Positions 50,851 to 63,793 of a stretch of DNA of 64,000 nt are shown one piece after another. Position 1 is the first letter of the stretch. Each line of letters begins with the position of its first letter. Made by a program: the position numbers and the translations under genes. Location of the stretch: contig JANPWX010000108.1 in NCBI GenBank assembly GCA_024734555.1, forward strand, positions 926,566 to 990,565, in the 5' to 3' direction. Under the pieces are notes generated by a model. That model had not been told where the DNA came from, ran no database searches, and saw only the letters and a list, made by a program, of their open reading frames with translations. This DNA comes from Trochalopteron elliotii (Eukaryota > Chordata > Aves > Passeriformes > Leiothrichidae).

Positions 50851-53312
50851 CACTATTGTTTATTTTAAATATCACACCCAGTCCCAGATTGAACATTAGC
50901 CATTTTTGTAGTTTTCTTTATTGACTCTCAGTTGTTCACTAGGCTTTCAAAAAATCCTTTGTTCAGCTTCACAGTTTCAGTTCCTTAGATATGCTGTTAA
51001 ATTCACTTTTTGGTTCAATGCTCTTTGGAGAAAGATTTTAATTAAATTATGAAAGGTAAGTTGCATGATATTTCCTGAAGATTAAGAGTCTAGGGAGAGT
51101 CAGTAGTTCTTGGTTGTACCCTAAGCAGGGAGATACATCTCAACAGTATTTGTCAAAAATGTTTTGTGTTTGCTGAATTTCTTTTACAAAAACAGAAGAA
51201 ACATGAGATAAAGTATGATTTCTAGAAGAGTGTGAAATTTTTTATCATTTTTCTTGGTTTTTGAGGCACAGCATTTGTGCAATATTAATGATGGCTTCTG
51301 AGTGTAATAAGCTCCTGAATTTTTCCTTTTGCTATGGAAGGCTACTATATGACTGTGAGTACACATAACTTTTGAAAGATGCAGTTGCCAGAATCATGAG
51401 CCACTGGGGTGGAACATTGTGGGAAGAGGAGAGGCCAAAAAGAAAATCTGTATTCACTTATTCTGTGCTAAGTGGCTTTTGAGGAAAGTGAAAGGCTGAA
51501 CAAAAACTCATTCTTTAATTTAATTCTGGGGCTTGGGGTTAGCAATACATACAGTATTTTCAAAGACAGGAGACTGTTGAAATTCTTGGCTTAAGTGGAG
51601 GGAATTTTGTGGAGTCATCTTTGTTTTACAGATAGACTTAATGTGGTTTGCAATATCCTGTACATGAATAACTTGACAATTAAAGCATATATTGTGAAGG
51701 CATATAAATGAATCACATAAAAAATAACAATTAGAATTCTCACCTGGCTTCAATATTTGGTTTTATGAGAGCTTTTAAATGCATAGGTGTAGCAAAAATG
51801 AATATAAACTGGGTGTGAAAATTGATGAATAGTATAGCTATGAGACCTGATCAACCTGATCAGTTCCTGATGAGCAATTGCCATGACTTGATCCAGAGAA
51901 GAATCTTACATTCCAGAAGCCACTTGAACCATATTTACTTAGACACATCCAATAAAAGCCTATCAACTCTAGTGCTCTTTAGGTTCTCTGGCCTGCTATC
52001 TGATTGGGTGGAAAGGTGAAACCTCTGAGACAATTACATTTGAAAGAGTTTGTGAAAATAGTGACTAGTGCAGGAGGTAAAATTCGAGGTGACCTTCCTG
52101 AAAAAAAGGCTTCCAGGTGAGTTCACAACTTCTTAGAAATTCCCTGGTGATAAAAACTTTCTCAGTGTTTGAAGTAACTCTTTGAAACAGTGAGCATGAA
52201 AGATTACAGCTGCCTGCCTTGTCTGGGTGTCAGGCTGAAACAGTCCTTTTTCTCAGAATCCTCTGGACACAGCCACTGTGGCTCCTCAAAGACAGAGCAG
52301 ACACTCTCTTAAATTGGAGGGAAGCAATGCAGCTGGGAAGCAATTGCTGTCATGTAACTTGGGAGCTTCTGAACTATATAGGGCAGGTGGTAAAAAGTCT
52401 GCTAGTCCTCTTAGGGTCTTGGCCACCGGCCACAGTGTCTGCACCTGACGCAGAGTACTTGGCTCTGAGGACTGAGACACAGACTCACAGGAGATGAAGC
52501 AGCACTAATTCCTCTAATCAGGGAGGCATTTGTTTTATCACACTTTGCTACAAGAGAGAGAGTCCTGCAGGGTCAGACTACTGCCATTTGCCGTAGAAGA
52601 GCATTCAGAGCTCTTAACTCCAATTGTGCTCCTGTGGAGTCTCCATTCAGGCTTGTCCTGCAGAGTTAGAGGGCAATTTAACCTGCTATGTGGCATGCAA
52701 GAACTTGCTTTATGTGACCTGCTGGCCATTAATGGCCCTGGCTTGTATTAACCAACCATAGTAATTCTGAAATTAACAGAGAAATGTGAATGAAAGAAAA
52801 AGAAACACAGAGGAATAAAAATACATAGATGTTGAGGGCCTTGGGTTCCCTAGAGTAGTTTGGAGAATGAAACAGTGGCCAGTCCTAGCTCAGGCACTGT
52901 TTATCATGTAAATCAATTGAATCAAGTGGAAATAGCTCTTCAAAACTCCTGTCTAAGAGAAATGGAACTTGATGGCTTAAACTTGTATGAACATATTTCA
53001 AGGCTGTCTGGAGCTTAAAATACTGATCATGCTGTGAATTGGAGTCTTTTTTTCTTTTTCTTGTCAGTATTGTTAACTCCTTAGAGTCACTGGCTAACAA
53101 CTCATGAAGTCTGATTATTACCTGACAACGTTTTGTTTGTTTTCAGTTTTCCACAGCTTTCTAATGACACATTTATAAAGCTTTATAGCTGTCATTAATG
53201 TGTTTCTCTCTTAGGTTCATGATTATGACACCCTGGATTGTAAAACAATAAAGAAAATACTTCTTATATCTTGGACAAGCTCTAATCACAGTCAGTTAGT
53301 TATGGAAGTGGA

Positions 53313-53395
53313 GGCTCTGTAGCACAATGGAGTTGATGCCTCCCATTCTCTCCTCACTCAAAGCTTGGTACTGAGTTCAGTCCCTCTACAGATGC
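53313..53395 (+). pseudogene. tRNA-like relic, Arg type (degraded)
   Basis: GGCTCTGTAGCACAATGGAG (53313-53332) closely matches the 5' end and A box of vertebrate tRNA-Arg (GGCTCTGTGGCGCAATGGAT). The B-box region GAGTTCAGTCCC (53373-53384) matches GGGTTCGAGTCCC with one base lost. The 3' end CAGATGCC (53388-53395) can pair with the opening GGCTCTG if one T is bulged, rebuilding a seven-base acceptor stem. TCAAAGCTTG (53358-53367) resembles the anticodon-arm 3' side TCAAAGGTTG. The middle is disrupted, the T stem no longer pairs and no anticodon can be assigned. It could be a tRNA pseudogene or the head of an old SINE. No CR1 tail follows. Confidence 0.5.
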
Positions 53396-53473
53396 CTCTG
53401 CTCAATTTGACCTGTGGGATTATTCTCTCTCTTCTCTTCTCTTTTTTTTTTTTCACTTTCTGAATCAGGACCC

Positions 53474-53480
53474 TATTTAT

Positions 53481-53552
<72 letters not shown>

Positions 53553-53564
53553 TTATTTATTTAT
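53474..53564. repeat. (TCTA)n tetranucleotide microsatellite
   Basis: About 17 perfect TCTA/ATCT units are flanked on both sides by TTTA variants (TATTTATTTATC and TATTTATTTATTTATAC). It is long and uninterrupted, so it is probably length-polymorphic. A pyrimidine-rich stretch with a T run (53430-53455) lies just upstream. Confidence 0.97.
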
Positions 53565-53837
53565 ACTTATGACTTAGCAGACACTGGAACTTGATGTGAA
53601 CTTTAGGTTTTTAATGACACAGCATGTTCAGATAATGACAATCATGTTCAGATCTATTTCAGACATCTACAATGAAATTTACTTCTTTAGGTAGGTGGGT
53701 ATAATTTCCTCTGCTGTACAAATTATACAGAAAACACAAGACAGCTATTATTCCTGTCATCCACTTTACTTCTATTGGTAAGATAAGGCATTTGATAGCT
53801 TTCAACAAAAGTTTGAAGCCGTTTGGTTAACTCTCTT

Positions 53838-53861
53838 CCACTAAATTGACCAATTTAGTGG
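53838..53861. repeat. 24-base near-perfect palindrome
   Basis: CCACTAAATTG (53838-53848) and CAATTTAGTGG (53851-53861) are exact reverse complements separated by only two bases (AC). It contains one CCAAT, with ATTGG-like symmetry. No flanking element explains it. Confidence 0.92.
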
Positions 53862-54163
53862 GCACAGCAATAAGTAAGTATATCTGGACTATTTTTTTTC
53901 TTATCAAAAAATAGATAGTAGATTAGAGTCTGAACCAGGTAAATGCCACAGTCCTGATGCAAAGTAGGTTTTGGAAAATAACGATGCATAGTGTCACACT
54001 CAAATTCCATGTATATACATAAGAAGTTACTTTAGTGTCAGTCTTATCAGCAGCTCTTAGTCTCTGTATGAAATTAAACTGAGCACTGAAGAAAAACATG
54101 AAACTCTCACACTTAGTCAGCTTGGAACATGTTCTTGTTTCAGCAGGAAAAGTTTATTCCAGA

Positions 54164-54185
54164 CACGTGAGGTGCATCTCACGTG
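54164..54185. promoter_or_regulatory. Palindromic double E-box (two CACGTG sites)
   Basis: CACGTGAG (54164-54171) and CTCACGTG (54178-54185) are inverted copies around GTGCAT, giving a 22-base palindrome with one mismatched pair. CACGTG is the canonical site for bHLH factors such as USF, MITF/TFE and CLOCK-BMAL1. Two CpG-bearing sites persist in AT-rich, presumably methylated DNA, which is mildly unusual. Function is inferred only. Confidence 0.4.
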
Positions 54186-54440
54186 CTTGGTATTCACTGA
54201 AGCTTTGAGCATGTATTTTTGCTAAATATTTCACTAGGGAATAATTCAGATATTCAAAATGATAAAAAGAGTTGAGTTTTATACATTCATTTGAGAAACT
54301 CATTTATATAGCTCCCATCAGATGATATTATTTACTGGATTTAAAAAATGCAGCTAGAATTCCTTATTTAATTTTGTATTTAATATTTCATCTAGGCAAT
54401 TTCATTTAAAGAACAATGGGGAATTCCCTGAGTGAAGACC

Positions 54441-54465
54441 AAACAAACAAACAAACAAACAAACA
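54441..54465. repeat. (AAAC)n tetranucleotide repeat
   Basis: Six perfect AAAC units. Confidence 0.95.
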
Positions 54466-56269
54466 GGAAAAACAGTTGTTCTTCTGAAGAAGAGCTTTCT
54501 GACACATCAGTTTGGACAGGACACAAGAAGCAGCTGGTTTCTCTTATATAGAAGTTCAACCTGGATGATCAAAAATGGTCAGTGCCCTTAAATATCCATA
54601 GGAAAAAGATTTTTTATTGATTTTATAATATTGTTGAGCATAGATTGGGTAGGCCTAGTAAAACAGAGGCTAAAGCTATCTAGAAGAAAACAATTTAATA
54701 ACAGAGAACTGTAAAAATAATGATTGCTTCCTCAGATTTTTTCCGTTGGTGGTGCTTATTTGTTGTCTGTAATATTCAAGGAATGTTCTTACTCCTTTCC
54801 ATTTATAATTTACTTTCTGACCGTATGTTTATAATATTTCAAGCACTTACGTTCTATTCACACTGTATTGCTATTTTAATGCAAATGATTACCAAATAAT
54901 GACTTTCTATTTAAGAAATAATCTCCACTGTTGCATGGTCTGCATCTGATAATTGAATATGACCAAAACTGTACAACCAGAGGAGAAAGTGCAGATGTGT
55001 AAGGGGGATCAAAATCAATTATTGGGCTACCTCACTCACAACAAAAGTGAACTACTGCCACTGGTACATTTTTAATTTTAAGAAAGGGAAATAATTAATA
55101 ATGCCTTTAAAATTTAAACAAAAATTATACCATTAATTCATTTTTTTCAGGTGAAATCCAGAAAAAGTAAAAATCATTGTATCCTCATATTGTGTCTACT
55201 AACTTATTAAGCATCTCTGAATGCATATGGGCTTGTGAGATGGAAAGAAGAGTGCAGTTGTGAATTATGGAAAAAATTCTTATTGGCTTCTGAGAGAAGT
55301 TTATGACTTGGGAAATTATTGATTTCACAAATTTCTTGCACCGAGGAAACGTCTGTGATTTGTACACTTCTGTTTCTATTGTTTTCCACCTTCTAATGTG
55401 CACACAGAGGCATGTACTTGTACACAGAGACACACACATATTCACACAAAATACAGAGAAATTATCTTTCAAATTTAACTCATTTTGCTCGAAATGGAAA
55501 TTGTTTTTATAGGGTTTTTTTGTCTTTCTGGTATCACTTTCTGTTACAAGGCACATGCTGCATAATCAGCCAACTACTCTGTAATTACAATGCAAAGACT
55601 ATGTAAATACCTAATTATTTTCATGCAGATTACTTGATAATTATACTACCAGTTACAAAGTAATTCAAAGAATAATTACCATGTAACTTCCACTTTTTAG
55701 ATGTGACGATAAGGCTTTGTTTTAAAGATATAGAGAAGTGCATAATTATCCTGGGGTTACATTCTACTCAGATTGTCGATTATCTTATATTTACAGTATT
55801 ATTTTATGGCTACTGGGCTCAGTATTGTGTCATCATATTTAAAAAAAAGTCTTTGATCTTTGCTTTATAACAAGTATTAGACAATGCCAACGTTAATTTT
55901 TTCTACTTTGCTATTAATTGCAGTGGATTTAAGCTTTTCTTTTTTTTGTTTTTTTTGACTGTGAAGAAGGAACTGTCTTGTTGTACTAAAATTGTACTGT
56001 GATTTTTGAAAAATAAAATTACATGGGCCCAGATTCTTAAATGGCACTTGGATACAAAAAAAGCTCAATTAAGCCAAATGTTATTTTTTAATTTCTAGAA
56101 TGGGTACAAAGGAGTAGAGTTTATAAGAAGAGTGAGGCATTCCAATAAAGATACTGTCCCTCTCATAGGCTAGACTAGAAGGAGAGATGTTGGCAGGCTC
56201 ATCTGCTTTTCTCAGGGTGGAATAATCTGTTCCCAGGAACTAGTGCTGTCTAATGAGGTCCTGATTTTT

Positions 56270-56900
56270 TACTGAAAACCTTGGGAACTCCTTTTTCTCA
56301 CCTGAATAACAACCCAAGAGGAGTAACTATTTTGTGATTGAACTTTCCAAGAAAGTTATCAACCCAGCTTGGAACCAGGATGGAAAATCACTACGACAAA
56401 AACCTCTTGTGGCCCTATAAACAGCAGTCCAAAGTGAGACCATTTAAGCTCTCCTGGGTCACAGCAGGCTGTGACTGGCAATCTCATTCTCAGTGTGATG
56501 CCCTTCAAAGCCAGCACACACTCAAGTTTGCTATGCTCTGAGGACCACCACAAAATGATGCCAACAGAACCTGGGCTGATACTCCCACTTCTCAAGGCTC
56601 AATCCTTTCTTTTCGTTGAGAAGTTGCAAAGACATCCATTGTGATTACTCCACTGAAATCAAGGGGAATTTTTGGCGGGTATACCTCATACAGACTCCTC
56701 CAGGTCTGTGTGTGCAAGTGTGAATATGTTACAGCAAATGTACTGTGCATGTTGTTCTCATAGACTCTTAAATAATTCTTATGACTGCCACACAGCAAAA
56801 TTTTACCAGTGAGTTATTTTGCAGGTGAAAAAGGTCAAGGCTATATTTATATTGCTGTGAAACCCTGAACCACCCTTGAAACTATTTTCATTAAAAGGCT
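56270..56900 (+). mobile_element. Possible endogenous retrovirus LTR remnant
   Basis: The block differs in texture from its flanks: it is GC-richer, with many TG/CA pairs that look like decayed CpGs. It contains a TATA box in an LTR-like setting (GGCCCTATAAACAGCAGTCC, TATAAA at 56416-56421). A downstream U5-like part is followed by TTTTCATTAAAAGGC near 56887-56901, with an ATTAAA polyadenylation-type signal. Overlapping low-stop frames on both strands (56338-56541 +, 56359-56595 -, 56592-56798 -) fit a formerly GC-rich repeat. I could not find TG...CA ends, a target duplication or a primer-binding site, so the boundaries are approximate and the call is tentative. Confidence 0.35.
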
Positions 56901-56901
56901 G

Positions 56902-59900
56902 AACATGTTATGGTAGCTCTGTTATTTCAATGGTGATTACAGTGAAAAAACCATTATCATGGGCATCAGGATCTGTTGCATCTAGTGAAAGGATGCAGAG
57001 AAAATTCCATGTATATAGGCATGCAAGATACACCCTCAGTAGAGAAACTCACCTGAGATTTGCTATACTTATTTTTTTCACTCAGGCAAAGAAACCTAGA
57101 GAAACATTCTTTCCTCTAGTTCTTGCCCAATACAAATAATTCTGCTGAAATTACATTATTGCTAGTGTGGCTTGGAGGGGGATTTAGGTCCAAAACATTC
57201 AACATGATTTTTGCCTAAAGCCTTTTATAAATTCAGTCTTCTACCTACCCTCTTTATCAAGGCTTGCCCATGTATATGTTATTTTATAGTTTATAAAACA
57301 GAAAACCATCTTTCTCGTACGTGTGTGTATCTTTTTTATGTCTCTCTGTATAAATACATACAAGTTTATGTATATTTTTCTTGCATCTGCATGTACGTAT
57401 CAGATTCTGGGTGATCTTAACTAGAAAATGCCTCATTGTAAATGAAAAAAAAAAAATCCTTGCTGTCAGACACCTCAGTATTATATGACTAATCCGCTCA
57501 AACTGCAAGACAGTATGTCCTGGGGCTCCCTGAAAAGTTTCAACTGGTGCCTTCCAGAAGCATCCCACCTGCTGACACCCTGGAGCTGCTAAGGTCTTAT
57601 ATAGGTGACAAAAGAGGCAAATCTGAGCTTCCAGGGAACCCTTTGGCTAATCTGTAAGAATATATTGCCAAAACATTTTGTTTCATTAGACTGGAGGATG
57701 ATCATACCTAAGATAATTTTTTGTGTGTTTTCAAAGTTTCAGTTTTTCCCATTCTTACCATGGCAACAGGCCAATACTTCAGTGTAAAATGCCACTGGGC
57801 TGTCAGTACCAGAGACACCGCGCCTATTTGGCAAGACTTAGGGCTTACTGCATTGTTTAAACAATCCACTGGTGTTGTTAATTCCATCCCTTCTTAACCT
57901 GGCTATTCAGATGTGGTGGTTTTTGGGAATGACATCAGCCAGCTGGTATGGTGAATGATGAAGAGTAAAAGTTGGACCTTCCTACTCTCACTGGATACTG
58001 TTTCTTTTAGAAAAAGCCAAATATATGTAACATGTTCCTTGTATGCTGAGCCAACCTGTCCCTTTCTGCAGACCCTTCAAATACATGCACAGAGTGAAAA
58101 GCACAAAGCTTCCTGGGAAGAAATTGGAATCTATTCCCAAAGAGTGGTATTTGTCTCTGGAACTGTTCGAATGATTGAGGCACTGAGACAGCCATGGCTC
58201 ACAGCACTGTTACTGGGGCAGCCCAGGCTTCCTAATGGTGAATGCCTGACTTGCTAGATATGATACCTCCAGAAGATATATGATGTAGGATACTGGAGAG
58301 ATAGTACAGGATGTGTGTGGGTGCTACATATGGCACAGGAGTGTGTGTGCAGGGCTAGAGCATGTGGAGCCTTAGGGTTTGCTACGCTGTATTTAACAAC
58401 AACCACAAAAAATAAAAGCTTTTCTGCATTAATGAATTCGTAACAGTAGCTTTGGCTCTGTGCCCTCGTTCTCTAATGTGCTTCATTTTCAAACCTGGAG
58501 TAGAGGCAATGCAGTCCACATCTTCACCAGATTTTGCTTTTGGAAGCTATTTTAGAAGCCTGGTGGATGTATCAGCAAGACTGGGGTGTATTCAAGTGAT
58601 GTAGCATATGTTTTATGGTGTCACTAACTCTCCCAGTGGAATCAAAATCCTTATGACAAAGTTAGGGGTTTTTTTTCCTACTTAAATCATCTGCTCAGAT
58701 GAGGAAGATGTACAAGACCTACTGCTATGTTTTTGGAAGGAATGTGCATTTTACAATTTCCTTGGACAATAAATACTCAACAAGGCTTTCCAATGCTTTT
58801 CTAAAACAAGCTGTTCAAATATTTACAAAACATGTCAAAAGAGGAATTGTTTTAAAACGTTGTAGCAAGACATGTCAGGAAAGTCAGTGGCTGAGATGCA
58901 GATGTTTGATGCTGTAGGGTACCCAAGACATCCACACAGGGCTGGAAGATGTGGCAAACAGAAAAGACTGGTTGTTGATCCAAACCCTTTTGGAGAGAAG
59001 TAAGGGTACTTTATATTTACTTTTGTGGTAGGTGTCTGTTTTTAGGCCACTGAATTCCACTTCTGGGTTCAGCTGATGTGAATTGTCTCACCAATCCACA
59101 TCTCACAGAGGTTGTGTTACAAGCAACTCACAGAAATCCTACCCTGCCCTCAACCTGCTCAACTCATCCTCTTCTTTGTGCACTGTGCTCACTAAGACTG
59201 CACCTCTGGCTCCAACTTCAGTTTAAGCTTGTGTTCCCATCTACCTCTTCAGTTTCTTTCCTTTGCTAAAGTAGGCAGATTGCAAGAAGTCATCTGAGTC
59301 CTTAAAAACCTCAGGTGGGAGTTTTGGAGGAATACAGGAACACTTGAGGGTTTATTACTTTCCAGTTGAAGCTTGGCTACTCTGCCTGATTCGTGTATCT
59401 CACTCAGGTTATGCATCATAATGGTGTACTTTTTTTTGTCCACAGAAGACAAAATACCACGTCAGTACCTCATCTGAAAAGCCTGAGCTTTGCTCTTGAC
59501 TGGCCAAACCTTATAAAAGCAAGCAGGAATGTTAGTGGACCTAGAGAGCTGTGTGCAGCCACAGTCTGCAGCTGCCTCTGGGGGTTTTGAGGTGAGAGAA
59601 ACTGTTCTGCATTACAATGAATGACTAGGGGCATGATATTTCATTGAACAGGTATAATACACCTATGCACCCTTTTATTTCAAACTGTACAGTAGAATCT
59701 GAGCAGGTAAATAAAACAAAGCTTTTCTTGGCCTGATCTGGTCTGTCTGGATCCCTGCCTAAGCAGCTTCTGTTCAATACAGAAAAGTGGCCTGGGCACC
59801 TATCCTGGGTCCAAAACATAATCCTTTTGTTTGTGTTGGGATATGCTCAAATCCTACCTTACAAAGTACTATTTATTCTTTTTCTTCTGCTTGCAATTCC

Positions 59901-62900
59901 AGATACTATGGGTAATTTAGTGGGTTCAGGCTTTTGGAAAAGTATGCCCTTGTATATATATTTTTGTCACAGTGGTGTTGCATTTTGCTAAGTAAACATT
60001 ACAAGGCTACTCAGTCTGCTCTTTGTAACTATGAGGATGTAAAAGGAACCATAAGTCTTTGTGAAGTGGATGTTCAGTGGATTTCCCAATTGTTTCTTGT
60101 ACCAACTACTTCATTTCATCATTTTCTCAGAGGAGACTGTGTGATTCACTGAAGTCATTCACAACATTTGATATTGACTCGCACCTTTGAAATTGTACGA
60201 AAATTCATGCAGTGTCAGAATTAGCTAGTGATTCTTAATGCTGCCTGTGCAGCTCCGTTTTGCATTTTATAAACTAATTTAAGGTTCCAGAGAGATTCAA
60301 GAGAAAAAGCTACTAAGCTAGTCTTTTCTTAAAAATGTAAAATTGCTGATTAAGCTTTTTTCTTTCTAAATACATGAACACATATATGAATATTTTCCTT
60401 GCTATTTAAAAATAATGCAAAACTCTGGAATAATTTGGTAAAATTCATTGTAGTTAATGTTGTTGAAAATATCTGTTACAAAAATATGACCTAGATGACA
60501 CCATAATTATTTTCAAATTGTATTCACCATAGCTATGTTGACATATATTATTCCTTCTTTTCCAGGTGACATCCTTTCTTCCACTCATGAAGGAAAGACT
60601 TTAGTCAAACTTTGTAAATAGGTTTTAAATATACAATTTGCAGTGCATTTTTTGTTGCCAAATCTAAGATTTTGTTTATTTGAAATGTATCAAAAATAAC
60701 TGGAAAATAATTGAGTTTTTTAACAGACAAAGTTTTTAAAAGTAATTGCCCTATCTGAAAGAAAACTAAATTAAAATATTAAATGTTTTCAAACGAAGAA
60801 AATTTTCTTTGAAAGTATTCACAGAAAACATCATCATAGAAGCTTTTAGAATTGAACATTTTCAAATGTAATATTTGAAAAAAAATTGTCAATATTACTA
60901 TAAATTCTCTCCCTGGCTGATCATAACTGTTTTTTTAAGTGTTCTATAGTATTTCATTACAAATAAATTTATATTTTATTGTTTTATTAAAAGCAGATAA
61001 TCTGAACCCATTCTCTTGGAGTTCTCTGCTTTGATTTGGGCTTATCCCATTCTCAAATAACACTAGTTGGGAAAGATTAATTAAGTCTAAGCCATTTCTC
61101 ACTGTAGTGTCCTGTATTCTAAACTGTTTGGTTAGGATGAGGTAGGGGAGACTTCTGTAGGTACAAGAGGGCACACTGACATCATCCAAAAAATTTTGGC
61201 ATTACAATTGTCTGCAGTATTTTGACTTGAGTTGTGCATATCAGGTAGCATCCTTCTCGTTGTGTGGCCTGCAAGCACCATGCAATGGACTGATAGGATG
61301 AATTCATAATGTCTGCTTCCGATATATCCTGCATTTTTTTGAACCTGTATGAGGGCTGTTTGAGGAGTCTTCCTGTGTTGGCAACATGGTCTTCTCATTC
61401 AGTTGGATTTTTGATAGATGTAACAACTCATGATCGATTGTAATTTTACAGTGCAAATTCCCATCCCTCTCTCCACCTCTTCAACTTAAGAAAGGAGGTG
61501 AAAATATTTAGGGGATGCTGTTTAAAATGTTCTTGCTTTAAATTGGTACTCCTTTTCTCACTCACCTGACACAAAGTGAAATATCAGAATGCTGAGATGT
61601 TCCTCTTAGTGGGCTGTTTTGAGGGGTTGAATGAATACAAAACATGTGAACACAATGAACACCTTAGGGGTTGTAGCAGCTTTAAATATATTGTTTTAAA
61701 GGAAAATTAACTCCTAGAATATAATCTCATATACCAAGGGCTGGCTACAAATGAATCATTAATGTTGATTTACACTCTCTTCCCTCTCCTTGAGGCTGCA
61801 TAAAAAACTCTTCTGGCATCTAAATTAGGACACTGCAAAGTATTAATAATTTGGGGGGAAGGAAGATAAACCTCTTGTTTCAAAAGACTGTTATAATGAC
61901 TTTTTGAGAGAAAGGAAAAGCAATACAATCCAGTTAATGAAAGAGAAAACAAAAACCTTTCCATAAGTAGCAGTGGACAACTTGAAGGAAAAACAAAGAG
62001 GTTTCATATGTTCAATGTGTATTTTTCAGGGAGATGTCATGGGAGAAAAACTGGAAATTCACGGCATATACCAAGCATGATCTATTAAACAACAGTCCTC
62101 CCTGCATAGCCTCCTGTTTCTATATTTATCATTATGAATTGAAACTTGGCTTCTGCTTATGTTGCTATCTCTAAAACTTAGAATGGCTTGAAATCAGATA
62201 ACACTGACCAGAATAATCTGAATAAAAGTGTTTCCTATTCTGAACCACCATCAGGCTCTTTTTTTTTTCCACTCCATTGTTTGCTTCACTCTTTTGCTGA
62301 ATATGTGTCTTAACTTATCTCTGAAGCCCAGAGAGTAAGAGGGACAGGCACTGAGAACAGAGCAGGCTGGACAGCACAGAGGCCTGGGTGTAACCCCATC
62401 ACACCACGCCAGAAAAAGCTTTCTGCACTGGCTGTAGCCAAAGGGGGAGGCAATACAAGTTGATTCATGATGGAAACTTTTCAACTGGCACAGGTTGGTG
62501 GGACCCACACTGCTGCTGCACTACTTAAAAAGAAACACAGGCATTGATAGAATTTCAGAATGAGAGAAACATATCTAATGCATCAGAGGCAGTCAATTCT
62601 GTGCTGTGACTTTTTTCTTATATTCAGTTTGGAATAAATAGATGGAGATCTTGCTGCTGCTGTAACTTGACATTTTCAGTGCATTGAAATTTCTGTCAGA
62701 AAAAAAAGCATGAACTGCAACATCTGTCACCTTGCAGAGACCAAGTGATTGAGAACTGTGCAGTACCTTGCCAGATAGATCCTGATGCATCACTGATGCT
62801 TTTTCCATTATAACAGATAGCCACCATCAGAAATGATACACAACCAAGAGGCAGCATTTCATGTCCTGGATAAATGTGTTTCTTTTTCAGGATGTGATAC

Positions 62901-63793
62901 TGGTTATTTAGTAAATAGGCACAGACAGTCCTTTTTCCCTAAACACATTCAAACTTCTTGAAGTGGAATTTTAAATTTTCCTCTAAGATTATAATTTAAC
63001 CAAAAGTTGACAGAATTACATATATTTAATGTTGTTCATATGGAAATATATTAATACAAACTGATATCCTCAAAATGCAACTGAAGCTGTTAGATATCAC
63101 CTTAATTGTTTCAATTAGGCTCTGCATACCCTGCTGCTGGGAAATAATCATGCTTTAAAGCTTTCAAAGAGATGACTTCAGTAATGTGTTAAGAAGTAAA
63201 TCAAAGCACAGTTTTTATCTGCTGCATGCTAGAGGAATTGTTATTTGAACATTTATAGCTTTTAGATTGTGAAAATTTAAATGACAGCGATTGTCATCTT
63301 GTATCTAAGAGGTTTTCTATCAAAGGAAGACTGTTTCTGAAATGAATAGATTTGATGCAGCCATTGCAGAAATAGGCAGGAAAATACATCCTGTGGTTCA
63401 GACAGGCTATGACTGAACAGACACAAAAAGTTAAAATAAACTAAGCACAGCATATAATTCTGCTAGTCTTGTGGATTAAACACCCCCTCACTCCTGACCA
63501 CTCACAGCCACAATAACCCATCCAAACTCACACCCAGAAACAAAACTGGAAATAAAATTAATGCTTCAAATTCTGTCAAGAATTTTAAAAAAGCAATTTT
63601 ACTAAATACTGAAATGAGTCCGTCTGGCTTCCTTCTTCTTTAGGGCTTCAGGATAAAGACAGGGAAGTGAAGACACACAGCATGACAGGTAAGATGACTG
63701 GGTGACTTGTCACTTGCCCATCGCTGATAGTAAAATTCTCCTTTCAACCAAAGACAAGACACCATCTAGTGTCTTGCATCAGAAACCTTTTTT
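56902..63793. other. Non-coding AT-rich sequence, no gene recognised
   Basis: No exon, RNA gene or clear transposon is seen. A fragment TGTGGTGGTTTTTGGGAATG near 57912 resembles the start of some songbird LTRs but is too short to call. The ORFs (60-100 codons) are scattered over both strands without domains. A homeodomain-site-rich block at 63060-63320 is listed separately. Confidence 0.7.
63060..63320. other. Candidate developmental enhancer-like element
   Basis: The block contains an inverted homeodomain pair, TAATTG (63103-63108) and CAATTA (63112-63117), three bases apart. It also has an inverted TALE-type pair, ATGACA (63281-63286) and TGTCAT (63292-63297), five bases apart. Other AT-core sites (AAATAATCATG near 63143, AAATCAAAGC near 63199) lie between. 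No ORF longer than 60 codons crosses it and there are no repeats. Dense symmetric homeobox sites are typical of vertebrate conserved enhancers, but conservation was not tested. Confidence 0.28.

Larger units (their letters stand above)
53566..56265. other. Non-coding AT-rich sequence, no gene recognised
   Basis: This stretch contains a near-palindrome (53838-53861), a palindromic pair of CACGTG E-boxes (54164-54185) and an (AAAC)n run (54441-54465), listed separately. Opposing ORFs at 55185-55606 on both strands have no recognisable domain. Confidence 0.75.

Noticed and set aside
55185..55606. Overlapping ORFs of 60-123 codons on both strands
   Set aside because: No domain in any frame. The overlap on opposite strands and low GC suggest chance stop-poor sequence.
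57905..57935. Start of a songbird LTR (TGTGGTGGTTTTTGGG)
   Set aside because: Too short, and the following sequence shows no LTR promoter or polyadenylation signal.
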